The notes: generated by a model from the letters alone, not told the origin. A stretch of 64,000 bases of DNA from Corallium rubrum (GCA_964035015.1 OZ035998.1:39588559-39652558), one strand, 5' to 3'; shown: positions 1 to 10,338, counted from the first letter of the stretch. Numbers and translations: made by a program.

Positions 1-163
1 AATTTATGGTAACATGGTAGTTTAGCCATTAAGGGGCAAGGGAGCATTATATCCCTAATTTCTGCTAAATAAAATTGTATGGCATTAGCCAGAATAAAAT
101 GTTGAAGTGCACCATACTGGAATAGAAAGTTCATGTTAATGCTGCCATATAGTATATACTTAC

Positions 164-500
164 AGATTCTGACTTTTTACTCATGGCTTCTGTTTGTGAA
201 TGCGGGATGTGGTAAACAACTGACTTTGCAAAAGATTTGTATGCTTTCATGTACAACACTAATACTCTTGGGATCAAATACACCAAGTCAGCTACAAACT
301 GCTGCTGGACTTGTGCTGTTGGCAGAATCTCTTGCAAATGAAAGTTGTCCAAACTCTTTTGAGGCGATGAAACACCTTTGCCATCAGCATGAACCCTATC
401 AGCAACTGCATATGTGTGGAAGTAATGAAGAGACCTGTTGTTTTTCAACTTAGTCTGAAAATGTGACTTAACTTCAAGATCCCAGTTGTCCCCAACAATT
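164..500 (-). CDS. DUF6589-like protein, exon fragment
   Basis: Read on the minus strand, this open segment starts after an acceptor (pyrimidine-rich TTTATTTCAG ending at 501) and ends at a consensus donor GTAAGT (158-163), so it looks like an internal exon. Early residues read VGDNWD, followed by SLHYFHTYAVADRV. That combination (a GDNWD motif, then a HYFH-AV-DRV block) is what I remember from DUF6589-type proteins, which are abundant in cnidarians and often linked to mobile elements. Their biochemical function is unknown. If the donor is not used, the frame stops at 131-133. The exon probably belongs to the same gene as 1804-2532 and 2625-3179, but 1.3 kb without coding sequence separates them and exon 1804-2532 ends in a stop, so the gene may be broken. 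The rest would lie left of the window. Confidence 0.5.
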
Positions 501-1803
501 CTGAAATAAAATTATGAATATAAAATATATTTTATTAAATTGAAAATAAATTATATATTATTAATTTAATTTAATCCATATTTAATTATTTATGAAAGTA
601 AATTAAAAAAATCCATTAACAATATACAATAAGACCAAAAAATGTAGTGTGGAAATGCATTTCCAGAAAATTATATATCCATACTCCCTCCATGCAATTT
701 GCCAGGTACACCCCCTCTCTACCTCCTAGATTTTCCTAAATCAGGGCAAGCAACCATTATATTGTCCATGCCCCCTTTCAACCCACCTCTTTGCAATTTC
801 CACTTGCCTGAAAGGGGGGTTATGGATATTTTTTGCAACTGAACAATTAAATAATACAAAAATGTGAAGGCCCAGTGTAAGATTAGCTTTGCTAAACTGG
901 TGTAATACCTTCTTCAAAATAAAGTCTATTATTAGTAGCAGTAAAATGTGTTAAATACTTAATTTAATATATTCACTCATAATGTAATTTTGCCTATTGA
1001 ATGTTGTTATTTCATATTTTGACTCCTACAAAGTAACATATTTGTATGAGTTAATATTAAGTATACTCTTTCACACTGGTCACTGGGTCAGCTGTCCGTG
1101 AAAATTGATCATTGGTTATAAACTTTTTTCAGAATTTATCCAATGCAAGTCAAAATTTGCATGATAACATATTTTTCAATTTCAATAAATCATATGTCTT
1201 TTGTTTTTCAAATTTAATGAATTTTGGTGGGAAAATGACATCACAAATTAACTGACAAAAACTTTTTTATTTTATGAGAAAATTGATGAATACATTTGGA
1301 ATAACATGTTACGGTAAATATAAAACTGAAAAGATAACTGAAATACTTTAAATCGTCCAAAAGATATTGCACTTTGAAATTTGAATATTCCGCCATTTTG
1401 TTACTATTTTTAGAAAATATGCAAATTTCAAAGTTCAATATCTTTTGAACGATTTAAAGTAATTCAAAAATGTTTTCAGCTTTAAATCTGGCCGCCTTAT
1501 CTAGCTAGAGAAAACCATAAATGGACCAGACATGGATTAAATTTTAAATGTAAATATGAATTAAAATATAACCCAAGAATAGTGATTTTTCTCATTTGTT
1601 AAATATTAAATGTACGTAGAATGATCAACTAAATATTAAGTTTTCAGTGAAAGGATATATAATTTCAAATGCATATCGTCGGAATTAAACAAAACAAACA
1701 AAACTCCACTGGTATTAAAGTTGAAACATAGAAATGATATGGGGAAAAATGTGAAAAATTAAGCCAAAATGCAAAAAGAAAAACAAATTCACGAAAATAT
1801 TTT
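501..1803. other. AT-rich non-coding stretch
   Basis: No convincing coding sequence on either strand. Several short C-rich patches near 680-830 resemble degraded MITE interiors. A foldback at 1321-1486 is listed separately. The stretch would be an intron if the flanking minus-strand exons belong to one gene. Confidence 0.5.
1321..1486. repeat. Foldback (imperfect inverted repeat, arms about 65 bp)
   Basis: The left arm from about 1321 to 1390 and the right arm from about 1418 to 1486 are reverse complements with a few mismatches. They share the core AAAAGATATTG and its complement, and flank a loop of about 27 bases. This is typical of a small foldback MITE. No target duplication was identified. 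Confidence 0.6.
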
Positions 1804-2532
1804 TTATTCGATCTCCCTCTCAGTGAAATTGAAATTGGTATACGCTTCTGTTGTGTCTTTATGAAAGTCCACCGTACAAACTTCCATGTGATCATCACTG
1901 CTTTCATTACCGCACTGTTTTTGCAAAACTTCTTCCAAGAGTGAAGTCTTTGCATGGTTTTGCTCCATTCCAGCTTTCCACTCAACAACAGGTTTATCGA
2001 AATCCTTTCCCATGGCAGTTTGGAGGCATCGAAGAGTGTTTTTATGACTGCACATACCAAGTTTCTGAAAACAATCAATCTCTTCTCCTTTGCATCCAGC
2101 TGAACTCAAAAGGACATTATTGCGATAAACAAACATCGACTTCGGTATCCAAGTATTAAGGATAGAAGATAAAATGAGGGCTTCTTTGGCAAGAAGAAAT
2201 TTGCACTTCTTCTTGGATGTACTTGTTACGAGGTCGAAAGTAAGCGGTAATTTCTCCTTGGCCTCATCCATCAGCTGCCCGTTCCGATAATTAGCCAATT
2301 TCTTGACATCGTCTCGATATTTGAAAACACAGGTTCGATCTTTTGAATACTTGGCCAATTCTCTTTTCATTCTTCGATTTTGTTCTGCTGTCAGCGCTTT
2401 TCTGAATGGAGGGAAGTCAAAAGCTGCGCTTGCTGCTGATTCGTATTTTTTCACCGCGAGATTTTTGACCATCGTCATTTCCTTCTTCTCACATTCATGT
2501 TCTATCACTCGTGAAGGGTAACCCACAAAAAT
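1804..2532 (-). CDS. DUF6589-associated protein, middle exon
   Basis: The exon starts after an acceptor (TTCGTAG, 2533-2535) in phase 0 with exon 2625-3179 and reads 242 codons to a TAA at 1804-1806. The N-terminal half is basic and helical, with many Lys, Arg and Glu residues. Later comes a block reading LAKEALILSSILNTWIPKS, then a conserved-looking GCKGEEIDCFQKLGMCSHKNTLR segment split by nothing else obvious. This block resembles the region preceding DUF6589 in cnidarian predicted proteins (recalled, not searched). The function is not known. The in-frame stop after the acidic tail is odd, because the DUF6589 core would be expected to continue; either this is the true C-terminus of a short isoform, an upstream donor is used, or the gene is truncated. 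Confidence 0.55.
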   Translation of the reverse strand: MFVGYPSRVIEHECEKKEMTMVKNLAVKKYESAASAAFDFPPFRKALTAEQNRRMKRELAKYSKDRTCVFKYRDDVKKLANYRNGQLMDEAKEKLPLTFDLVTSTSKKKCKFLLAKEALILSSILNTWIPKSMFVYRNNVLLSSAGCKGEEIDCFQKLGMCSHKNTLRCLQTAMGKDFDKPVVEWKAGMEQNHAKTSLLEEVLQKQCGNESSDDHMEVCTVDFHKDTTEAYTNFNFTEREIE

Positions 2533-2624
2533 CTACGAATTAATAGCAGATAAAAACGATTTAGTTAAATATATATACATATTATATATATAATTAAAAA
2601 GCGTAATAAATTTATCAAGTTTAC

Positions 2625-3179
2625 CTTTACAATAGTATGGAATTCTTCGTTCGCCTCCAACGGCAGATTCATTAAGGATGAAATTTCATCGTTGATAGTG
2701 GCTACCTGGCTCTCGTAAGATAACGTTCTTTTGGAAACAGGATTGTCGCGGGTAATCCTTTCCTTTGTTTTTTTCTTAGATGGAGTTAACCCACTAGGTG
2801 ATCGGATAACTGCACGCTTTGACGTAGTGTCGTTTTTCGGAAGAGTTTCTTCGTCGTCCCCCTGATCGGTACTGCCTGGAAGCGCCAGGACAATTTCATG
2901 ATACAAAGAATGCCAGTTGAACACTTTTCGAGCGCATTTCCTACATACATATGTAGATTGTCGTTCGCTTAGAGTGAGACGATTGAATGAAGACGTATTT
3001 ATTCCGATGGAATTGATCAGGTCGTTGATAACAACAGGTGTTGTACTCGGTTGTAGGTTCGCCTTCGGTAAAAACTCTTTATTTCGAGTTTCACGAAAAA
3101 ACGGTACTACGTTCGCTAAACTTCCTAATTTTGTGGAAAGATTCAGGCGACAAAGGACACAATGTTTGCTGCTCATCAT
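2625..3179 (-). CDS. Zinc-finger-type N-terminal exon of the DUF6589-like gene
   Basis: It begins with two Met codons at 3179 and ends with the donor AAG|GTAAAC at 2619-2625 (phase 0), 185 codons. Near the N-terminus there is a CVLC pair, and about 70 residues later a CRKC pair. This C-x2-C ... C-x2-C layout resembles a ZAD-like or treble-clef zinc-binding module. A basic region follows with SPSGLTPSKKKTKER, possibly a nuclear localisation signal, so the protein is probably nuclear. It then joins in frame to 1804-2532. The start was chosen because it is the first Met upstream of the Cys pair. No TATA box is obvious upstream. Zinc binding is inferred from spacing only. Confidence 0.55.
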
Positions 3180-3329
3180 GAAATGTACATGTTCTCTAGG
3201 GAAAACATTGCTTTTGTAGGCGTGTTTTTGTTGTTGATTTCACTTTTGTTGTGATTGGTAGGTTCTTGTGATAGGTTGTCAATCATTGACAATTTGGTAA
3301 ATGGGGCGGAAGGAAGTTTTTAGTAGAAA

Positions 3330-3405
3330 ATCAGGCGTTATTTTTCAGTTTCCCGCGCTCCCAACTTTCCACGCCCCCGGAGAAACCCGCAAAATAACGC
3401 CTGAT
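3330..3405. repeat. Short foldback, 15-bp perfect arms
   Basis: ATCAGGCGTTATTTT at 3330-3344 is the exact reverse complement of 3391-3405, with a GC-rich 46-base loop. It lies between the minus-strand zinc-finger gene and the plus-strand peptidase-type exon, so it is either a small MITE or part of a shared intergenic promoter region. Confidence 0.55.
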
Positions 3406-3725
3406 CGCAGGTTACCTCTGCGGAGGAGAGGATACGCAACATTGCAATTTTAATTGGCGGTTCAATCAGCAACTTGCGAACGCTTTGGTTTTACAGTAAA
3501 CATTTAACAACACATGTGTGATGTTATACTTGAAGGTAATGGCTCAAAGTTTGTGTAGAAATTCGCATTATCCAAAGTTTGGCATTTAAAACGATTTTTT
3601 AGTGCAGTGATAATTTGCTTGCGTACATCGAACTCGAAGTGTCATATATCAGTTGCGCAATAATAAATAATTAAAGTATTGGCAGTCTCGAGTGGACTCA
3701 CGTTGAGCAGTTGTAGAGAACGACG

Positions 3726-4374
3726 ATGGCGGATATTCCTTTCGAACAGTTTGATGAGGATGATTATTTTAAATCACAATCAAATCTCCTTCACGTTATA
3801 CGGAAACCAGCTAAAGTGCACGTGGTGCTGACTATATTGTTCATCTTGCTTCTAACTCTGTGCATTGTGTTCATTGCTCTTTATGCCAAAGAGAAAAGTG
3901 ATACCAAATCGCCAGTACCTTCGCTGAATAGGCAAGACAATGGTACAGCTCCTCCAACTGCTCCCGTCACTTCGACTACTTCTTCTGTCACTTCGACTAC
4001 TGCTCCCGTCACTACAACTGCTGCTCCCATCACTACAACTGCTGCTCCCGTCACTACAACTGCTGCTCCCGTCACTACAACTGCTGCTCCCGTCACTACA
4101 ACTACTGCTCCCGTCACTACAACTGCTGCTCCCATCACTACAACTGCTGCTCCCATCACTACAACTGCTGCTCCCGTCACTACAACTGCTGCTCCCGTCA
4201 CTACAACTGCTGCTCCCGTCACTACGACTGCTGCTCCCATCACTACGACTGCTGCTCCCGTCACTACAACTGCTGCTTCTGTCACTACAACTGCTGCTCC
4301 CGTCACTACAACTACAACTACTGCTTCTGTAACTACAACATGTCGAACTCCTTCATGCGTCATTAGTGCTGCTG
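3726..4374 (+). CDS. Duplicated first exon of the M13 metallopeptidase, with Thr-rich stalk
   Basis: The 216 codons plus 1 base end at the donor GCTG|GTAAGT, the same phase (1) as the other first exon at 27067-27373. Both begin in the context AACGACGATGG and share most of the first 60 residues: a short acidic cytoplasmic tail (about 31 residues), one transmembrane helix (about residues 32-54, VVLTILFILLLTLCIVFIAL) and a Lys/Ser-rich start of the ectodomain. Both end in CRTPSCV, the conserved Cys segment at the start of the M13 ectodomain. This copy differs by a run of about 20 seven-residue TTTAAP(V/I) repeats, predicted to be a heavily O-glycosylated mucin-like stalk. No second exon was recognised before 36216, so it could be an alternative first exon splicing over more than 30 kb, the start of a lost paralogue, or a dead duplicate. 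Confidence 0.7.
3949..4338 (+). repeat. Coding 21-bp minisatellite (Thr/Ala/Pro)
   Basis: Tandem 21-base units of the type ACTGCTGCTCCCGTCACTACA run through the stalk-coding part of the duplicated exon. Unit variants switch GTC and ATC (Val/Ile) and ACA and ACG (Thr), which keeps the frame and the Thr/Pro-rich character. Such arrays usually vary in copy number between alleles. Confidence 0.85.
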
Positions 4375-6011
4375 GTAAGTAATAGCTATAGTATATTAAA
4401 ACAACAGGTCAACAGCCCCCTGGGTCAAGTTCAAACTTTTCGACAGGTATATACCTTTAAGGAGTCACAAAGCATATTTCACCGACAACCACAAAATCTC
4501 CGACAAGTCGGACAAATATCAAATTGTAAGGAGGGCTATAGCCTAGTTTGGAGTTCGTCCGGCTCAAAACAAAATTCGCGTGCACCAATATTATAAAACA
4601 CAAATCGACAAAAGACAGGTTCTGTGCACCCACTCACCACTGGCACTGCCAATGAAATTCTAAGTTTTGTTCACCGATTTGCAATTGTACAATAAATTCT
4701 CCTTGTGTGTCTGTAAATTAAAAGAATATGTGCTTCCTATTTCCCTTGCTCCCGTTTTATCCATGCGTTTAATTTATATTATCAGTGTAGTGTCTATTTA
4801 CTATGGCTAACTTTCGGTTTGTAGCTTATATTCTTCAGAAGTCAAGCAACATTAGTTTTTTCCTAACCTGATTATTTTATCAAACGGTAGGTTGCCTCAC
4901 ATGATTACCTTTCGTATATAAGCTACTTTTGCTACATTTATCTTCCTGCCCCTCCCCATCTGCACTTGCACTCAGTTCCAAGAACTGTGGTATGCTTGGA
5001 ATGTTGAAATGAATTGCGTAAACGGAAAGTGAATTGACGTCACACCAACAAATATTGACAGTTTAATGGCCGAAATGTTTGATAAACAAGACGCCTGTTT
5101 AGGCGTTCACCTGATTTGTGCAACCTTGGCGTAGCTGTCGTGCGAAACAGTGCAAAATTTTTGAACGAACCGAACGAGGTCTTCAGTATTGCATCTTACT
5201 GTATATGAAGTACTCGATGTATGAAGCTTTTGTTGGTGGGAGGGGGATTGGAGCTTGCCCTCGGAGAAAAGAAGGTTCAGTCTGGAAAGCATTTTAAACC
5301 AGACGCCTGCTCAGGAGTTCACTCGGGCTACTGATTTCTGAAAGCTTATTAAATTGGCATAGCCTGTGCGTAATTGCATATAATATATGGTCTTATATGA
5401 ACTGCAGCAGTACATGTATTAAAACAAGGCCGTTTTTCTGAAAATTAAACAACGGGTCTAATATATTTAGTAGACAAAACCTATTAAACACGTTTTGAAA
5501 CACGTTTCCAAATGTAATACGACACGCGACACCTATACGCGATATCTGGGCAAGCACCAAACAGTTCAACATATTGATATCGTACAGGTATTTGCTCTAT
5601 TCGGTGCTTAATAATATACATGACAAAATTACTGCATCTTGATTGGTCGAGAGGGGTGCAATTTCAATGTAATACAGTGCAGAAAAGGTGTAATACAGTG
5701 CAGAAAAATGAAATACAGTGCAAATCTCAATGAGTATTAAGCATTCTGATTGGCTAATAAACAACCGGAAACTACCGGAAAGCCAATGAAATGCCTATGC
5801 GGATTTTGAAGGATGGTTTTTCCTTCACGAGAAAATCCAACATGGCGACCAAAACATAAAGTTGTCGAAGAACATTTCGATGAAATACAGAGTGAATTTT
5901 GCTTTAATATTGTCATAAAGGTCCCTGCAAGAAGACTAGAAAAGGTTATATGCTATAAGTAACGTTTGACGTATTTAGTGAACAAAATGAAGCAGTTTTC
6001 AACCATTAAAG
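4375..6011. other. Non-coding stretch after the duplicated exon
   Basis: No gene recognised. The segment 5025-5090 is homologous to 31996-32061 in intron 1 of the M13 gene, with about ten mismatches in 66 bases. At 5670-5730 the phrase AATACAGTGCA occurs three times at a spacing of about 21 bases, probably a degraded MITE terminus. Confidence 0.5.
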
Positions 6012-6303
6012 CATAGTCAATCGAGATATGGTCTGGAAACTCGGCAAACTTCAAAGCGCCTATAATGAGGTGTGATTTTATGTTGAACCGTACCTTACAC
6101 CGTGCACATCCTTTGTTTTAGGTTTATTAATATTTAAATAGCACGGTTGAGTGATTGAACTGAAACGTTGCTATTGGACAATTCGTTCATATATTACAAT
6201 GTGTTCAGTGACCGTGCACCGTGCACAAAAATGCATAAAGGCGAACAAAAAGATAGACCAAAGACTTTAGCGTTGTTTCCAGACCATATCTCGATTGACT
6301 ATG
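6012..6303. mobile_element. MITE with 29-bp perfect terminal inverted repeats and 7-bp TSD
   Basis: The bases at 6012-6040 (starting CATAGTCAATCGAGATATGG) are the exact reverse complement of 6275-6303. The flanks are ATTAAAG at 6005-6011 and ATTAAAG at 6304-6310, a perfect 7-bp target-site duplication. No coding sequence lies inside. It is non-autonomous; the superfamily is not certain because 7 bp fits neither hAT (8) nor Tc1/mariner (TA) exactly. Confidence 0.8.
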
Positions 6304-7018
6304 ATTAAAGCTTCGAGAAGTGGAGCAATGAGTGGTATGTAACTTCGTAGCTGGAAGAACATTTTGTCTAATATTTTCATGTATATTTATTAATAAGTAA
6401 TAGCATGGTTTCGAGTGCAATTTTGAAAAAACACGCACTCGTGAGTTTTTCAAAGACCCAGGGCCTTTTTTAACAATGGTACTGGGGGGGCCATGGGCCC
6501 CCCCAGCCGCCCTCATGGCCCCCCCACTGGGCACTTTTGGCCCCCCCAATACAATAGTTTTTAAGTTTCTATTTGTATAAACTATAAAGCAAATTAGTTT
6601 ACAAATTCAAAAAATATGAGTTCAAAATGCTTTAAATCTGTTTTATAACGAAGTGAATGATTTTAAAGAAAAGACAGCACAAAGGCTCATGTTTGGCCTT
6701 ATTATTGATGACATGGCAGTTGTGTGGGAAACTGGGGAAGAGAGCTTAAGTGGCAGCCATTTTGTTTTGTTGTTCTTTTATCTAAAAAGAGTTTTACCGT
6801 ATTACTAGGTTAGAGTTACTGTCAAATGTTTGAGGTCTGAAATCATTTAAATAACGGCAGAAATATATATTATGTGCTAAACGTTTCCCCCTGATATATA
6901 AAAAATCGAGAGTGCTCCCAACTTGTATTGCTATAATGCTGAAAAAGTGAAAATAATTTTCCAAAAACGTTAAAGTTTTTAAAATTTTCTTCTGAAGTAT
7001 GCCGTCATACCACAGACA

Positions 7019-7595
7019 CAGGGCCGTAGCCACCGGTTCGACAAGTGCGACATTTGTCGCACCAATAATTTCATGGAACATAAATTTTTCAGAAATTCTT
7101 ATACTGAATAGTGACTGATATCTGGATGATAGAAGCAGTTGCACTGTTTCGAAAGCCAGTTTATTATTAAACAGCCTGTTTGAAGCAACTGAAGGCATCT
7201 ACTCAAGCATATCACGTACCCAGGCTCATTTCTCCTCGACGTTAGAAGGACGTTGCATATGGTTAAACCATACACGAGTTTGCATGATTTTCGATGTACA
7301 TCTGGGATCAGAGTAGTCTCAGAATGCGGGAAACGCCATTTTAAAGCCCTCAATTTTCAAAATTTTCCCAGGGAGCATGCCCCTGGACCCTCCTAGAAGG
7401 GATTTGTCGCACTATGGTTAAACCATACACGAGTTTGCATGATTTTCGATGTACATCTTGGGATCAGAGTAGTCTCAGAATGCGGGAAACGCCATTTTAG
7501 AGCCCTCAATTTTCAAAATTTTCCCAGGGAGCATGCCCCTGGACCCTCCTAGAAGGGATTTGTCGCACAATGCTATCTTCGTGGCTACGGCCCTG
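7019..7595. mobile_element. Inner MITE with CAGGGCCGTAGCCAC termini (level 3 of nest)
   Basis: CAGGGCCGTAGCCAC at 7019-7033 is complementary to 7581-7595. The flanks read AGACA at 7014-7018 and 7596-7600. The ends look hAT-like but only five bases of the duplication match, so the boundary or the superfamily is uncertain. An internal direct repeat lies at 7258-7569. Confidence 0.65.
7258..7569 (+). repeat. Tandem duplication, about 155-bp unit, two copies
   Basis: The unit beginning TATGGTTAAACCATACACG at about 7258 is repeated from about 7413 with only a few differences. Both copies run through GGGAGCATGCCCCTGGACCC to the TTTGTCGCAC at the end. The duplication lies inside the inner MITE. Confidence 0.85.
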
Positions 7596-7969
7596 AGACA
7601 CTAAAAGATTCTGTTCCCTAAAAACGCTTTTCCGATTGCAGTGACCGTTTAATTAAGAACAGAAACCATGAAGGTCCCTTTCCACGAATGCCCCCCCCCC
7701 CCCCCCCCCCCACTGGCAAATCCTTAAAAAAGGCCCTGCAAAGACCTCAATAGCACTCGTCCTTCGGACTCGTGCAATTTTGATAGTCTTTGAAAAACTC
7801 ACTCGTGCATGTTTTTTCCAAATTGCACTCGAAACCATGCTATTACCTATACAAACAAGCTCGAAACAAGCTCTTGTTTTCAAAATGCCCGAAGAGTCCA
7901 AAGTTCTTGATCTGATGCAATAATCGTGTATTCACGTGAACAACGCATGTTTAAAGTGACTAAAGTGAC

Positions 7970-8042
7970 GTCAGAGGGAAACATTGCACTGTTTCCTTCT
8001 TCATTGTTGACGTCAGAGGGAAACAGTGCAATGTTTCCCTCG
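7970..8042. repeat. Foldback with GAGGGAAACA(T/G)TGCA arms
   Basis: GAGGGAAACATTGCACTGTTTCC near 7977 is the reverse complement of the stretch near 8015-8040, and TGACGTCAGAGGGAAACA also occurs as a direct repeat (about 7967 and 8009). The result is a hairpin of about 24-bp arms made of direct and inverted copies. It is a probable MITE remnant. Confidence 0.55.
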
Positions 8043-8140
8043 GCAGAAAGAAACATTGAGTTTGTTGAACAACACGTGACCATGATTTGCCCAATAGGAT
8101 TTCATTATTGGCAAACGAAAGTCTTTGGTATATAACAATT

Positions 8141-8244
8141 AACAATTAGACAACGAGCCCGAGTTTTCTATGAGCGACTAGTCAACGAGGCGAAGCCGAG
8201 TTGACTATCGCACATAGAAAACGAGGGCGAGTTGTCTAATTGTT
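8141..8244. repeat. Long hairpin MITE, arms about 50 bp
   Basis: AACAATTAGACAACGAGCCC at 8141-8160 pairs with the segment ending GTTGTCTAATTGTT at 8244. Pairing continues through GAGTTTTCTATG and AGTCAACGAGGCG with a few mismatches, leaving almost no loop. It is a nearly complete palindrome. Confidence 0.75.
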
Positions 8245-8940
8245 TTAGTATAAATTTACCAGCAAAAGTTAAATAAATTCTCGACCGTAACATATTCTTT
8301 GAGGCTCGTTTAATACATTTTTTTAACTGCCAACAACAAACGTTCAACCGTCATTTCGGACATCTCCTTGCCCGTACAGTAACTGATGGAAAAGTAAAGT
8401 TTTCTTGCATAATTTAGCATGAATTTTCATGTACAATATTGAAACAATATATATCCACTCATTTGATTTGTAAAAGTGACAAAAAGTTGAAAGAAACATT
8501 CAATTTAGCATATAGTTTACATCACGAAATCTTGTCAACAGCAAGCGTAATTTTGAAATGTGTTTTGTTTGCAGTTATTTAGTTTTAAACGAACACAGAT
8601 AAACAATTTAACGCTCTTACCATTAATTATTTCCATTCTAAACCTTTTGTAGCCGTTTTTGTTATCTGTAGAACGTATTGCTTCGCCTAAATGTTCAATT
8701 TCTTCTTTCATTTGCATACTCCGTTATAATTTCGGCGCCATTGTTGCTTAACAGAACAACCGCTGGCTCTAATGATCATTGTTCGTGTTATACTATACTA
8801 CGCATTTTGTGATTGGTCAATTTTTTTAAAAGAATGACTTTCGTTGGTTTATCCAAGAGGTTTATATCACCAATTATAAACTCCTGCAATAGCCAATGAA
8901 ATTCGAGGATTTGCATTATAAACTTGTAAATTTATACTAA
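8245..8940. mobile_element. Element with 15-bp terminal inverted repeats
   Basis: TTAGTATAAATTTAC at 8245-8259 is the exact complement of 8926-8940. The 696-bp interior shows no transposase. The last 73 bases (8868-8940) are duplicated in tandem at 8941-9013 without a difference that I can see. No clear target duplication was found, so the call rests on the terminal repeats. Confidence 0.5.
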
Positions 8941-9013
8941 CACCAATTATAAACTCCTGCAATAGCCAATGAAATTCGAGGATTTGCATTATAAACTTGT
9001 AAATTTATACTAA
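8868..9013 (+). repeat. 73-bp tandem duplication, two identical copies
   Basis: Both units begin CACCAATTATAAACTCCTGC and end AAATTTATACTAA (8868-8940 and 8941-9013). Identity by eye implies a recent event. Confidence 0.9.
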
Positions 9014-9136
9014 ATAAATATATAAACTATTTGCGAGATTACGTCTCCCTCGCTTTTTCTACACGCGTGTAAAGTGGACTCCACGCATGTCGAGATTAGC
9101 ACCCTCACCGGGCTCCAGGCCTTCGGCCCTAACGCC

Positions 9137-9713
9137 AACCTCGTTCTCAGGGCCCTTATCTCCGCTCGCTGCGAAAAGTACCCTGGCATGGGCTGGTCAC
9201 GTGTCACCCAGATTCTGGGTGATAGCAAAAGATAATTTAATGGGAGGGGATGGTAGGGGATTAGGTAATTTAGAGGAGAGACGACAGTCACAATTGAGAA
9301 AATATATGAATCACCTACTTGGTCAAGATATGGTCAAGAGCATTCTCCACAATAGTCTCTTTCAGTTTCTTCTTCCAAAACAACAAAGCAGGCAGCACAT
9401 GGAAGATTATAGACTTTCCATAGCCCGTTGATAGAACAGCAAGTAAGTCTCTACCCAAGAACAAACTTTCCAAGCAAATCACCTGTTTTGGTCGTAAAAC
9501 TTTGTCCCAGTATGGACTATTTATAATAGCAAAATTAAGACACGAAACGAAGGTATATTAAACACTTCGAAGACTTCAACAGCGTAACAATAAGCACATT
9601 AATAGGACCCCTCCCGCAATGATATTTTTTGTTCAGCGACACGTAACCAGCCCCTGCCAGGGTACTTTTCGCCGCAAGCGGCGAGCGGAGATAAGGGCCC
9701 TGGGAACGAGGTT
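9137..9713. mobile_element. MITE with about 70-bp imperfect terminal inverted repeats
   Basis: The terminus AACCTCGTTCTCAGGGCCC at 9137 onward is complementary to the stretch ending at 9713. Pairing runs inward to about 9205 and 9638, interrupted by a short indel where the right copy has an extra GCCGC-type segment. The interior is non-coding. Flanking bases (GCC...GCC) give no clear target duplication. Confidence 0.65.
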
Positions 9714-9745
9714 GCCCTAACGCCCGGCTCGGGGATTAAAGTATT

Positions 9746-10020
9746 GGCACAGAATAAAGAACTGAGCAGAAGGGCCACTCGGGTCGGAACCTTTGAAGTT
9801 TTTGTCGGTTACCGAACAAAACAACAAGGAGTGCAATGGCGAAATACGGAGTTGGATCACTAAAATCGCTATATCTCTCAAACTAGTTGTTCGAATTTTA
9901 CGCTACAACCAGTAGTAATAGAGAAGAGGTATATGACAATATTTTTGCCGTTTAGAAGGTACGAAAGACATTTGAAAGTGAAAGTTTACGGAATTAAAAC
10001 GAAGTCGAACCGCCACTGTG
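9746..10020 (+). repeat. Interspersed repeat R1, copy 1
   Basis: This segment (starting CACAGAATAAAGAACTGAGC) is homologous, with moderate divergence, to the reverse complement of about 26683-26995. Shared landmarks are AAAATCGCTATATCTC, the ACTACTGGTTGTAGCGT-like segment (seen on the other strand) and GTGAAAGTTTACGGAATT. Nothing codes in it. It is probably an old non-autonomous transposon. Confidence 0.6.
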
Positions 10021-10338
10021 TGAGGCTATTTAAAGCATTACCGTCTTCTTTAAACTTGCATTTGCAAGCAAAAATAAGAGCAGACAATCTTTGAAAACAC
10101 TTTAAACGTTAAGTATAAAGATTAAACTGCACATATTTCCTGTTATTTCTTGAATGGAATGAGTAATTTTGAAGAACGAAGCAATTCTATTAGGTGACGT
10201 TTTGTCGTTTTACAGTATTAAATATATTTTGAAATTTAATAAGGCCAGTTGTTTACTGTTGTTATATTTTTTTAAAACTAACATGTAGGAATTAAACTTA
10301 TGATAGAGGTAACTTATGTTTAAATTACTGCTTGGTGT

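Larger units (their letters stand above)
6459..7738. mobile_element. hAT-type non-autonomous element (level 2 of nest)
   Basis: The termini are CAGGGCCTTTTTTAA (6459-) and its complement ending at 7738. The flanks are identical 8-bp duplications CAAAGACC at 6451-6458 and 7739-7746. An 8-bp TSD with CAGGG ends is the hAT signature. The interior has G/C homopolymer runs (6482-6548, 7690-7711) and no intact transposase. A third element sits inside it at 7019-7595. Confidence 0.8.
6397..7846. mobile_element. Outer foldback MITE (level 1 of a three-level nest)
   Basis: The left arm 6397-6458 (GTAATAGCATGGTTTCGAGT...) is complementary to the right arm about 7783-7846 with few mismatches. Without the inner insertion the element would be a foldback of about 160 bp. 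It is interrupted by the hAT-type element at 6459-7738. Confidence 0.7.

Noticed and set aside
3881-4363. Minus-strand open frame of Val/Thr/Gly/Ala repeats and another plus-strand Leu/Pro frame over the stalk repeat.
   Set aside because: They are shadows of the 21-bp repeat in the M13-type exon, which has the family motifs and proper splice donor.
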